Assembly (NCBI GenBank): GCA_007258455.2
Contig: VDFB02262721.1
Span: 62,001-126,000, forward strand
Length of the DNA stretch: 64,000 nucleotides
Reading direction: 5' to 3'
Source: Sequoia sempervirens
Taxonomy: Eukaryota; Streptophyta; Pinopsida; Cupressales; Cupressaceae
The position numbers and the translations under genes are program-made. Within the stretch, counting starts at the first letter, position 1. Each line of letters begins with the position of its first letter. Under the pieces are notes generated by a model. The model worked only from the letters and a program-made list of their open reading frames with translations. It was not told the DNA's origin and made no database searches. Below, piece by piece: positions 1 through 10,710 of this stretch.

Positions 1-840
1 AAATTTATGAGCTTCGGTTGTATTTTGGTCACCATTTTTAGTATTTGTTGAAAATATATTGTGAGTGAAATGGAAGTCTATTAGTAGTGAAATTCTTTCC
101 TCTCATTGCTTTGAATAACTCTATGATTATGGTGTTCTTCCTTCATGTAGTCCGATCTGCATACTTAACCATATATAAATAGGAGTCGAATCTTTCTTTT
201 TGTGTATGGCTTGCTTCTAGCACTATAGTATTTGGCCAATCTGTTGTGCATGCCTTTAGCTCGAAACCTCTTCCTCTACTCTAAATTTTGCACATTAAAC
301 AATCACTAAATGCAGTGCCAAATTCCTCTTTTTTTTGTTGTATGCTCAATCTTTCATATTCCTTATGGAATCTAAATCTTGCATCACTGTACTCTTATGT
401 TTGGCGCCATACCTTGTACATGGAAATTTCAATTTTATGTCAATGGTGTGATTTTATCTCCAATCGCCTACCTTGGGTTTTCAAAGTTATGCAAATTGCA
501 TTATTCATATGCTTTGGAATTGAATATTATGAGTTGCATTATAGTTGGATGGCCTCTTTGTGCATCATTCTTGGTAATATGACTTTTATTTTGTGGCTCT
601 AGTTTAGCATGCAATTTATATATGATTTATTCGATTGATATTCAATATTGATTTCAATTTCTTTTTATGGTTTTTCTTATGTTAGTATTCAATATATGCA
701 ATGGGATTTACATTTGATATATGATCCTTGTTTTTCCATGAATATGGACTATAATTGACAATCGATAATTATACCTTAAGGTTGGAAATTGACGGATGTG
801 TTTTATGTTGGTTTTTGAAGAATATAAAGTAAGCTTGGCA
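1..840. other. AT-rich sequence without recognisable gene
   Basis: Open frames of 67-104 codons exist here, but they have no recognisable motif and their composition follows the AT-rich background. I see no retrotransposon domain or RNA gene. Confidence 0.5.
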
Positions 841-849
841 TTCGATTTA

Positions 850-1072
850 TTAGAAAAATATATGTAGATAAACATATATATATACATGTATATATGTATG
901 TTTATATATGTATGTATATACACTTGTTGCCACACTATAGTTGATTTATTATTTTGAAAATAGCTTTATGTTTTATAATAGATACATATATGTGTGTGTA
1001 TGTGTATACACCAATACATGTGCACATAATGGTATATATATATTTATATATATGTATGTGTATACATGGTTA
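850..1072. repeat. TA/TG-rich microsatellite tract
   Basis: Interrupted runs of TATATA, TATG and TGTG alternate over about 220 bp, with cores near 870-925 and 985-1065. This is an impure dinucleotide/tetranucleotide microsatellite. The minus-strand open frame here, rich in Tyr, Ile and His, is only the translation of this repeat. Confidence 0.7.
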
Positions 1073-1589
1073 TAAAAGAAAGGATATCTTTATGCGAATT
1101 AAAGGATTTGTAGATAGGTGAATTAGAAAATTTAATAGGAAAGAAAAAAATTGATTTAATTACATTTAGATAACAAAGGGTTTTATTTAAATGATTGAAT
1201 CAGATGATCTTTTAAAATGATGGCTTCTTTTAGTTTCAGTTACTAGAAGATATGTGATTTCTCTAGGTAAATAGTTATTTAGAATACAAGTTATTGTGGT
1301 AAACGACCAACTAAATGAATTTATTGGTTGAATTAATGAGTATCTTGAATAGTGGAAGAAACGTGTTAATTTGGGAGTGTTTATGTCTGTAATGTATTTC
1401 ATGGTTTTATTCTTGATTGTTGCTTTTCTAAAGTATTGTGTTTGATTAGCAGAATTAAGGTGATTATGGGTTATTGTTAAAGAGGGATTCTTTTATGCAA
1501 GTGGATTAAGTTAGATTCCAGAGGTTAGGAGGGAGTATTTTTTTGTTTGAGTCTTATTTTTGTTTGTATAGAAGTGGTTGGTAATGTGT

Positions 1590-2981
1590 TTGAAATGAGT
1601 GCAAGAGGGTCAATGCCTTGTACTGTATATAGCTTTATGGGTTTGTGCTATGTGTATGAGAGGGTTTGTGTCTCACATTGGGTATGCTTTCTTGTAATTG
1701 ATATTTGTGAGCAAGATGGTTAATGCCTTGCTCTGTTGGATTCATATGATTATGTTATGTTTGCAAGATGGTAAAAGCCTTGCTTATTTTTTAGGGTTTA
1801 CTAGATGCAAGTAGGGGGAGTGGCTCTCAATGGGAGTCGAATCCCAAAGTGGTGACCTAGACAACTCAATGGAGAGTTCTTAATTCAGTGATAACCTAAA
1901 TAATGAATTGGGGGGATGGGTAATTTTCACATAAACAAGATAATGGATGCCTCACCCATGCTTGTAGTGCTCGTTTAGGCTAAGGATGGGTAGAGAAGGC
2001 CTAGTTGGAAAGATCATCTTCCTTGTCCTCACGAAAGGAATGTTGGTTCTGCATGTGTCACCCTATGGGGCCGAGACCTAGTGAGAGGTTTCTAGGACAA
2101 CCATAGATGTGGGTTGAGGTCTAGTGAGAGACCACCAGGACAACCCATGTCAGGACCATGCAATGACACTCTTCCCTATTGCAGTCTAGCATTCCCTAGT
2201 TTTGTGTTCCCCTTCTGTTGTATGTGTGCCTTTGGAAGTGAAGTTAATGTTGTAAGCGATGTCTCTGTTATGTGATGTTATGTTGTACTATGTTATGTTG
2301 GAACCATGATTTGTCCTTTTGTGTTAAGCCTTTTGTCTTCTTGATTGTTTTGTGGTGGGACCTTATTGTTATCTCCTAGCATGGGGGGTGGACCTGAGGG
2401 ATCCACATGGTCAGGTGGATTTTTCTTTTTCCTCCATTGGGTAATTTCCCTTGTTGTTCGTGAGCATGGAGGATGTACCTTTTGTAGCAGATTCTAGATC
2501 TTGTACCAGTTTGAGGATATAGTTGCTTATGTTATGTATTGAATCTTTATATCATATGTATCATGTAACGTAATCTTGATGTACTCTTCCCATTGTATTA
2601 AGGGAAGCATTGATGTAAGTTTGTAACAATGTAATGATGTACCCTCATGAAAGGGAATTTGCATATGTACTTTATGGTTCTTTATAAATGACCTTTGATG
2701 GTTACTTATCTGATGTATAATATGGAATTGTATGTGTTTATTCATTTAATGCAATGGATTTAGGATGAACTCTTGTTGATAGTTAATTCATGACATATGT
2801 TTAGATCTTGTTAATAGAATGTTAGTAATGCAGTCATAGAACCTTAGAGGACATAGCTTAACTTAAATGTTATGTTTAGATAAGATTTAAATTCCATGTT
2901 ATTTTACTTTAAAAAAATAAAAATGTGTCATTATTGTAGTTAGTTGTGTTGTCCTCTGGGGTTCTTTTGTGGGGCATTACA
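1590..2981 (+). repeat. LTR-like sequence (possible solo LTR or 3' LTR end)
   Basis: This stretch is less AT-rich than its surroundings and lacks coding motifs. It ends at 2981 in GGGGCATTACA, which looks like a plant Ty3/gypsy LTR terminus (LTRs commonly end in ...CA and often pair with TGTAATG...). The LINE ORF1 remnant on the minus strand begins immediately afterwards, as expected at an insertion boundary. I could not find a matching start: TGTAATG occurs at 1389 but has no target duplication with the 3' flank. The left edge given is arbitrary. The identity is inferred from terminus and position only. Confidence 0.3.
2071..2153. repeat. Imperfect direct repeat, about 43-bp period
   Basis: Two adjacent units share GAG(A/G)(C/T)CTAGTGAGAG followed by a variable stretch and AGGACAACC, offset by about 43 bp (2073 and 2116). 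It lies inside the LTR-like sequence, where short internal duplications are common. Confidence 0.6.
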
Positions 2982-4415
2982 AAGCCAAAATCAAATCTTG
3001 CTCAAAAAAATCATTAGGATTCAAAGCATCCAAATCCTCCATGAAAGGAAAAGTTTCTTCTAAATCAGAACCATCTTCTGAATCCTCAAAAGGTTTCTGA
3101 ATAGTACCCTTATCAAGGGTATGAAAATTAGCAAGAGAAACAAGCACATAAGGCTGCACATGATAAGACACCAAAGGATACACATGCATAGAATCCAAAA
3201 TAGGTTCAGATTCCATAAACTTACCATGATTCTGCAAAAGGAAATCAACATCTAGAGAGACAAACTTTTTGATCCATTTTTTTAGATTAACCCATCCGGA
3301 GCCAGGAGTGCACTGAAAAGTGTAAACCTCAATTTTGTATCCCAAATTGTTATAGAAAAAAAATATGAATGGAATCCCTTCATAATTTAAAAACTGAGTC
3401 CAAGATCCAAAAGAGGATTGAATCTAAATAGAGTGAAAAATAGGTTTTGATAAATCAATCAAAGTGCAGACTCTAATATACCTTCTTGTTGGATTTGTAT
3501 CATCTGTGTCAATCTTAACAAATGATCCCACTTGATTGATCAATTTACTAATGAGGTTCACATTTCTCATAACTAGAGGCAGATTTTAAAGCCAAATCCA
3601 AACTGGAACACTTGTGATCATCACAGTTGTAGTGTCAAAAAAAGGGGTCCACAGAGTGATGAAGAGGCCAAAATTCTCAAAGAACCAAGGACCATTTTGT
3701 GCAACGAAGTTACAGTCAACAACAGATTTGAAGGAAAGCAGAAAAAAACCATCATCAAGGGCTTCAATATCCAGCATTGATAGATTTCCCCACGAGGATT
3801 TGACCCACTCAACAATCAAATCGAAGGACGGATGCCTTTGCAGGACCCTTATGATCAAATATGTACTCCAGATAAGCTTAGAAATTTCATTGATGCACTC
3901 ATCAAAAATGAGAAGATTCACTGGCTCTTCTGAGAATACCTCTGAGTCACCAATAAAATAGGAAGAAGCATCGCTTTGTAGGGCACAAGCAATGACAAAC
4001 GAAGAAGGAGGGAGCAACGGTGGATCTAGGGGAAGAGGGATAGGGTTAGCCCAGTGGATCTTCTCCAAATAATAATCACTACAAACATGATAAGGGTTTG
4101 AATTGTTTCTACATGCCACAAAGGAGTTGAACCCCACAATAGGCAACCCATCTTGAGTCAAAAGTAGCAGGTCAAAAGTGAGAGCAAGAGAAGGATGCCT
4201 TAGCAAATTCATAAGCTCAATTGTTGAGCCCGACTAGAGTGAATAATGCCTCTTCCCTGTTCCCTCCCCTGCACATCTGTTGCCCTTTGAGATCCCTGTT
4301 GACTACTTTCCCTTGGCCACACCTTTAGTTTTATGCAAACTCGCTTTACTCCCACCCACGTCGTCCCCTGCAACAAGCACTCCATCACCACGATCCAAAC
4401 CAGGGACGTATACAC
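2982..4415 (-). pseudogene. LINE ORF1 remnant with DUF4283-like region
   Basis: Read from about 4415 down to 2982, the minus strand encodes an ORF1-type protein of a plant L1 LINE. The best block is 4212-3586 (208 aa). Near its C-terminal end it has the pattern GFFLLSFKS...FVAQNGPWFFENFGLFITLW, which is the DUF4283 (plant LINE ORF1, RNA-binding) style: hydrophobic strand, alternating sequence, then a Trp-rich turn. A further block at 3345-2977 carries the acidic C-terminal segment. Several stops and frame changes separate the blocks, so it is a dead copy. Its 3' side ends abruptly at the LTR-like terminus at 2981, and no ORF2 follows. It is probably a fragment of a different LINE copy from the plus-strand one that starts at 4642. 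Confidence 0.65.
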
Positions 4416-4641
4416 ACATTATTTCATTGAGGACCAAATCTAAATTACCCCAATACTAATAAATCATTTATTTTTAAGTTAATTAGTCTAACATTTATAT
4501 TCATACAAATTAGTATTGATAATGAAGATATAATTTATCCAGAGAATGAAAATTCCTATCTCTTTAGTGCAACATTAGCATTTACCATTAATATTGATAT
4601 TAATATTAGATTGGTTTATTAGGAGTAATACTGTTAATATT
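4416..4641. other. AT-rich target-site DNA upstream of LINE insertion
   Basis: Very AT-rich sequence rich in ATTAATATT-type words. The same character resumes at 34768 after the nested elements, so 4416-4641 and 34768 onward were contiguous before the LINE inserted. Confidence 0.6.
4629..4641. repeat. 5' target-site duplication of the LINE
   Basis: TACTGTTAATATT here is repeated exactly at 34755-34767, directly after the A10 tail. Including the flanking A residues the match is 15 bp. Length and placement fit target-primed reverse transcription. Confidence 0.9.
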
Positions 4642-4736
4642 AATGAATTAAGCGAAGATGGCATGATTCGGCGAGTTGGAGCGAAAAAATGCAGAAGAGC
4701 AGAAAATCCGATAGGGCGACCTAGTGGTGGATGGTG

Positions 4737-6535
4737 ATGGCGTTTCAAGGAGGAATGCAGAAGAAACAACAAATCAATAGAGGCCTGGCCACATTCCACA
4801 ATGGGTCTTTCAGAAAGGTGTCTGGGTGGACAAATGCCATCCACACTACCAGTAGAATGGAAGAGGAGAAGATCAAAGCGGACTTTAGAATAATCCCCAA
4901 CCCGAAGTAAGGGAGAGATGGGCTCCTGGCCAATCATTGAAGCCAACAGATCGTCGTCGGAATAACCAAGGTCAAAAAAAGGGCGAGCCAAGGCGTGGGT
5001 AGTTCCAGGAAAATGATTGCCATGGGAGACCGTCGAATACCAGTTGGCGCAGCAAGGGAAGAGGCATTAAAAAATAGACCAGTAAGGTTTGGAGAGCTAA
5101 GGGTTCGGTCATCACTAGGCCAGAAGGCGGAGATACATCAAATCAGCAATAAGGGGAAGAATATGAATTTGGAAGGAGAATGAATCAAAGAGGTTGAGAC
5201 CTACTCAGAAGGAAAATAAACCAAAGAAGCTTCCAAACTAGAGCGAAAGGCGAATTGAACTTGTGACCCTAGGGGAGAAAATTGTACCAAATGCCCTCAG
5301 AAGTGATAGAAAAAAGAGTAAGCAGATTAATGGAGTGATCTTTGTTCGCTAAGTGGATGCGCCCAAATTGTCTGAAAGAGGAGATAAAGGCTTGGTGGGA
5401 GAGAAAATTCAAAGACCGAGTAAGTATCTCCCAATTACCAAACTCTTTTTTTCTCATAGAATGCATAGACCAAGAATTGAAACTAGAAATTGTAGAAGGG
5501 AATCCCCTGTTTATGAAAGGCCACTATTTTCATTGCCTAAGTTGGAGAGCTAGTTTTGACCCATGGAACTATCAAATAAACTAGATCCCTACCTGGATCA
5601 AATTAGTAGACCTGCCCACAAAATTCTAGAATTTACAAGCCATGGTGAGATTGGGTGATGCCCTAGGAGTATGTCTAGGGGTCAATGAGGACTTTATAAA
5701 CAGAAAAGAAGGAGTGAAAGCATGCATTCTGGTAGAAATAGATGAGGGGGTTGGGATTTATAAGAACATAGAAATTCTAACAAAGTTTGGGAGCTGACAA
5801 CAAGAGATAGAAATATGGGAAGGGATAGAAAACAAAAAATGTCTCTTTAGAAAATCATTCCTGGAAAGATCCTCAAATAGGAAAGCAGACATTGCCACAA
5901 ATCACAATGAGAAGATAGAAACAGGAGAAGACTGCTCTCAGGAATTAGTAGACAAAAATCTAGGAGATAAACCTGAGGAGAGTGGAGAAGCACCCAAACT
6001 AAGAAGACCTGGTGGCTCCCCTATGGAACCTCCCATTCCACCTTCACAAGCAATAGGAATTTTGGAGGTGGGGAATAGGCAAGGAGAGGAAGCTCTCAAT
6101 GCGTTCATGGATGATACTCAAGATCTCCAGAGGATCATTCGAACTCAACTCTAGAAATTATCAGAAGAAGTAGCAAGGGGTGAAAGGGTCCCCCAGCCTC
6201 CAGAAGTAGAGACTGGGAGGATTATGCAAAACATTGAATCAAACAATGATGCCTCCCCTCAGGAATAGGAGGAAGATGTGCCTCAATTAGAAGAAGAAGA
6301 AAATGATCAATATTCAGATGGTGAGGACGAGCTCTGGGAAGAAGCAGAGGAAGGTGAGCTACTAGAAGTCAGACAGGTGGAGCAAATTGAATGTAAGCTA
6401 AAGGCCCCTAGCATAAAAGAAAAAACCAGAAGGGGTAGGATTTCAAACAAGACCAAGCTGATGATTGCAAGGAATGCCTCTGGGCAGCAAAAACTGATGG
6501 TTGGGAAGGAGAGCCTCCTTCCCAGGGTGGAATGA
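4737..6535 (+). pseudogene. LINE ORF1 (DUF4283-like RNA-binding protein), decayed
   Basis: ORF1 supplies the RNA-binding chaperone of the LINE particle. The first plausible ATG is at 4737 (MAFQGGMQKK). That frame runs with one stop to 5183, then shifts. The DUF4283-like core is at about 5330-5640: LFAKWMRPNCLKEEIKAWW, then FFLIECID, then the Trp turn GHYFHCLSWRASFDPW, which resembles the family pattern. A Pro/Glu-rich acidic tail follows to 6535 (QLEEEENDQYSDGEDELWEE and a basic segment KEKTRRGRISNKTK). I see no CCHC zinc knuckle. At least four in-frame stops and a frameshift are present. The stop TGA at 6533-6535 overlaps the ATG of ORF2 as ATGA. Confidence 0.75.
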
Positions 6536-7841
6536 GGCTCATAATATGGAATTTTAGGGGCGTCAACGCCCCTGACAAATGGCGCATGGTCAAGTTCCAA
6601 ATTGACCAATCAAATGCAGACATAGTACTCATACAGGAATCAAAATGGAGCAAGGAAGAAGGACATAAAAGATTATGCAATTGGAGACAATGGAAAGGCC
6701 ATTTCAAGGAGGCCTAAGGAGCATCCGGAGGTTTGGGAATCATTTGGAACCCTCTCACAATAGAAGGAGAAGTAGAAGCAGAAGATAATAATTGGCAAGT
6801 GATTAAATTCAAAGACATGAGAATAAATGTCTCCTTCATCAGCATTAATGTATATGGGCCAGTGGCAACAAGGGAAAAAAAGAGATTATGGGACAAAATA
6901 TTAGGTGAGAAAGAAAACATAAGACTGGACAAAGGAATTGTAGATGGGGACTTTAATGCTGCCTTGAACAATGAAGAGAAGCAGGGAGGCATAGGTAGAG
7001 TAACGACCATTCAAAGAGACTTCTAGGAATTCATAGAAGAAACCAATTAAAAGATGTGATGACCAAAAATGGAACATTCACTTGGTCCAATAGAAGAAAG
7101 GACTTCACCAACATAGCAAAAAGATTGGATAGATTTCTACTTTGGGGAGATTTGGGGGAGCTGGGAGACACTCATGAAGCTCATATTCTCCCCTTTACTG
7201 GGTTAAATCATTTTCCAATCTTACTGTCCTTTGGCCAGGATGATCCTCCCAAGGGCAGTCCTTTCAAATTTGAATATATGTGGCTAAGAGATGAGCAGCT
7301 GCCAGAGCTAATTAAAACATGGTGGAATGAAATAGGGTTTGGAGACAAGACAAAGCTCTTCAAGATAAACAAAAAATTGGGTTACATGAAAAAAAAACTG
7401 AAGGAGTGGAACAAAACACATTTCAAGAACATATTCAAAGAGAAAGAAAGAATAGAACAAGAAATTGGAGCCCTGAATGAGCACATAATAGAAAAGGGAA
7501 TGGATGTAGTTGACTTTGAAAATGAGAAAAACCTGAAAGATGAGCTGGCAGAAATTCTGAAGAAGGAGGAATGCTACTGGCGCCAAAAGTCAAGAGAAAC
7601 ATGGCTGAAAGAGGGTGATAGAAACACCAAATTCTTTCACAAAACAACAATTGCCAATTGCAACAGAAAAAGGATTGCAGAGATCAAGAAGGCCAATGGT
7701 GAAATGGTGCAATCGATAGAAGAAGTCAACAAAGAAGTAGTAAAATTCTTTGAAGAAATGTTAAACAAAGAAACTCAGGAAAGCAGGGCTGCTAGAGACA
7801 AGCTACTGAGTGCAATCCCAACAATAATAATGGAAGAATAG
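6532..7841 (+). pseudogene. LINE ORF2, N-terminal APE-type endonuclease and linker
   Basis: ORF2 begins MRLIIWNFRGVNAPDKW, the standard start of plant L1 endonucleases (WN.RG.N.P). Further apurinic-endonuclease landmarks are LIQESKW (metal-binding Glu), NVYGPV, DGDFNAALNNEE (GDFN motif), TWSNRR, RLDRFLLWG, and GLNHFPILL where the catalytic SDH is usual; here Asp is replaced by Asn but His is kept. A linker with YWRQKSRETWLKEGDRNTKFFH, typical of the region before RT, runs to 7841. A TAA at about 6715, a TAG at about 7024 and a frameshift near 7040 interrupt it. The enzyme would nick chromosomal DNA to prime reverse transcription. Confidence 0.85.
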
Positions 7842-10039
7842 AATAAGCCCTCTATCAAAAGATATCCTTGGAAGAGGTAAAGGAAGCAGTATTCTAAATG
7901 AACCCTGACAAAGCACCGGGCCCGGATGGCTTCCTAGTTGACTTCTTTCAAACCTTTTGGGGCATTGTTGGAAAAGACCTAGGGGTGGCAGTAGATGAAT
8001 CTAGAAGAATAATGACAATGTTAGGGGCAGTGAATCACACCTTTTTGGCTTTAATCCCTGAGAAAAAAGATCCTCAAACAATGAGCGACTTTAGGCCAAT
8101 AGCTCTATGCAACACGGTGTACAAGGTGGTCACAAAAATAATTGCAAACAAACTCAAAGAAGTGTTGAAGGAGGTAATCTCAGAGGAGCAAAGTGGCTTT
8201 GCCCCAGGATGGTCAATAGTAGAAGGCATTATCACAGCCCATGAAACAATTCATTCAACTACAAAAAATAAAGAGGCTTGTATGATTCTAAAACTAGACA
8301 TCCTCAAGGCCTATGACATGGTAGATAATAATTTTCTATTGGAGGTGCTAATAAAATTTGGATTCGGGGAGAACTGGGTAAATTGGGTCAAAATTTGCAT
8401 CTCCACAGCAAAGTTTTAGTATTGGTGAATGGAACTGCAAATGGCTTTTTCCCTTCTACAAGGGCGCTGAGAAAGGGGGATCCCCTGTCTCCATTTTTAT
8501 TCATAATCATGGCTGAAGTTCTTGGGAGAGGAATCAAAAGGATTGGAAGTGAGGGAAAGTGGAAAGGAGTGCATGTAGCCAATGGGTTGGAGCCCTCAAC
8601 GCATCTCCAATTTGCAGACGACAAAGTCCTCATGGGAGAGGCCAGTAGAAGGGAAGCAAGAAGGATTAAGAATTTTTTGGATGACTATTGTAGAGCTTTG
8701 GGACAAAGCATCAATTGGGTCAAATTGGAAGTCTTCTTTCCAAATACACAACCAAGCCTACAAAATGATATAGCTAGAATTTTAAACTTGAAAGTTGCCA
8801 CATTGCCAGGGCACTTCTTGGGAATTCCATTGTTTGTTGGTATCAACAAAAATTGCTACTAGGAGAATCTAATCAACAGCTATAAGAATAAACTGGGCAC
8901 ATGGAAAGGTAAATGGCTATCATCGGCAGGCAGGCTTCTGATGGTCAAATATGTTTTATCAGCCATACCAGTATACTCAATGTCATGTCTAAAATTCCCA
9001 AGAGAAGTAGAAGAAGATCACCCAAATCTTTAGAAGATTCTTTTGGAGTGGAATAGGGGACTAGAATAAGTTCCCCCTTTTGGCCTGGGACAAGATATGT
9101 ACACACAAGGAAGCGGGAGGATCAGGGGTTAGACAACTATCCATAATGAATCAGGCCATGGGGGCCAAATTGGTATGGTACATACACACAAAAGGGGAGC
9201 AAAGGTGGGTTAGAATCATGAGAAGAAAGTACCTAGATTCAGATGATCTGATAAGAATCCTCACAACAGTGAACCCCCCGCGAGGGTCAGCAATTTGGAA
9301 TTTCATTATGGAATGTCAAGACATAATAGCAAATCATGTAACATGGGAAGTCAGAGATGGGACTAGTGCGTCATTCTGGAATGACTCTTGGTGTGGGAAC
9401 CTCCCATTGGCAACACTCTGGGACTAGATAAAATAAAAGAAGAGACGGTAAGGCTCTGGGGGAATAAAGTAGCCAACTATGGAAAAAAGACTATCAATCA
9501 TGGAGCCCACATCTGGTGTTGGAATGACCTACAAGCACTTAATGCCCCACAAGCACAAAAAGATGCACTGGCAGAGATCCTCAAAGAAAGGTTTTTTGTG
9601 CCATCAGAGGATAAGGATCATGTTAGATGGTGTGTCTCTACAACAGGCACATACAAGGTGAAACTAGGCTATAAGGTAAAAGAGTTAGCCATTGCTTAGC
9701 AAGATTGGCCATGTAACTTTATCTGGGGGAAGAAATGCCTCCCCAAGGTTGGAGTTTTCGCATGGTTGGAAATACAAAGAAGAATCCTCACAAAGGATAG
9801 GTTAGCCACATTTGGAATCCAAGGCCCAGGAAGATGTTCTCTATGTAAAGAAAATGAAGAAATAATAAACCATCTCCTTTTGACTTGAGTGTATTCAAAT
9901 GACCGCTGGAACACAGTGAGAAACAAGCTAAACCTACAATGCCCTATACCAGCGGATCTCTCAACCTAGCTCAACATGTGGCCACAAAAAGGAAACAAAA
10001 CAGTCTTTGGAGGAATTTGGCAGTTAACACCATCCATAG
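7842..10039 (+). pseudogene. LINE ORF2, reverse transcriptase and zf-RVT
   Basis: Reverse transcriptase motifs appear in order: MNPDKAPGPDGF (about 7898), DFRPIALCNTVYKVV, SGFAPGWSIVEGI, ILKLDILKAYDMV, then after a frameshift near 8390 RKGDPLSPFLF and LQFADDKVLMG (catalytic FADD at about 8610-8620). The thumb region continues with FLGIPLF and GRLLMVKYVLSAIPVYSM. The zf-RVT segment from about 9700 has the layout FAWLEIQRRILTKDRL followed by CSLCKENEEIINHLLLT. At 10039 the reading is cut by the LTR element in the segment IWQLTPSIV, and it continues at 33143 as IWELWKEINR. Stops and frameshifts show it cannot work. Confidence 0.88.
10035..10039. repeat. 5' target-site duplication CATAG of the LTR element
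   Basis: CATAG directly precedes TGTTG at 10040. The same five bases follow CAACA at 33138-33142. A 5-bp duplication is usual for Ty3/gypsy integration. Confidence 0.9.
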
Positions 10040-10552
10040 TGTTGTGCCTTCAACACACACGCCCCGTTCGGAACGGGAACCCTCTTTCTATTCGCCTCGT
10101 TGAGTCACTTTTTTCGCTGCCTCATTTTCCATGCCCCCTGTTTTGTGTTCTAAATGGTCAGTGAGTCTCAAGGAAATCATCTTGAAGTGACCATGCTTTT
10201 CCCCCTTCAAATTTCAAAGGCTTTAGGCCTTCGTGGAACTCCCTTGGTCATTTTCCTTCACCCTTTTGAACTGGCATCCTTGGAGCTTGGAGGGTCCGCC
10301 CTCTCGGGCCACCCCATGCAGGTTTCCTTCACTCTATGGTCGTTTCGAACAACCTTTTCCCGGCGACCTTCCGACGCTCGGACCCAACCTTGTTGAATGT
10401 CATTTTCATTGCCAAACATTTGAACGACCAAATGCTAGCAGCCATCTGCCCATCAGACTTCACCCTTCCCATGGTCGTATTCAAAATGACTATTCACCAA
10501 CTTTGAACGCCATCATATGAATATTAATGAAGGGAATTTAATGCGCTATTTT

Positions 10553-10562
10553 CTATAAATAG
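10553..10562 (+). promoter_or_regulatory. TATA box P1 in 5' LTR
   Basis: CTATAAATAG stands about 150 bp before a consensus splice donor (10711). The same box is kept in the 3' LTR at 25950-25959, in a conserved surrounding sequence. I infer that it drives a transcript of the LTR-internal ORFs. Confidence 0.6.
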
Positions 10563-10710
10563 CTCAATTTGAGCTGTCATTTTCATCTTGTCAGTTGTTC
10601 AGAACTAAGTCAGAGCCCTCTACAAACGTCGTTGTCGCACCCACTAAGCCCTATTGCTGATTCAAAGCATTTTCCATTGTTTAATCAACCTTCTTCATCG
10701 GGTTTTAGAG

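Noticed and set aside
288..602. 104-codon plus-strand frame near the left edge
   Set aside because: Composition of T-rich non-coding DNA (Leu, Phe, Cys, Trp), no motif.
1818..1850. tRNA-like text GGGAGTCGAATCCC
   Set aside because: It resembles a T-arm, but no acceptor stem, anticodon arm or D-arm can be placed around it.
1389..2981. TGTAATG...CATTACA as a complete solo LTR
   Set aside because: Flanks (TATGTC before, AAGCC after) show no target duplication, and the left end lacks the CCCC expected to pair with GGGGCATTACA.
4575..4991. 138-codon minus-strand frame
   Set aside because: It spans the LINE target duplication and 5' end, so it cannot be an old gene. It is a chance frame opposite the LINE ORF1 start.
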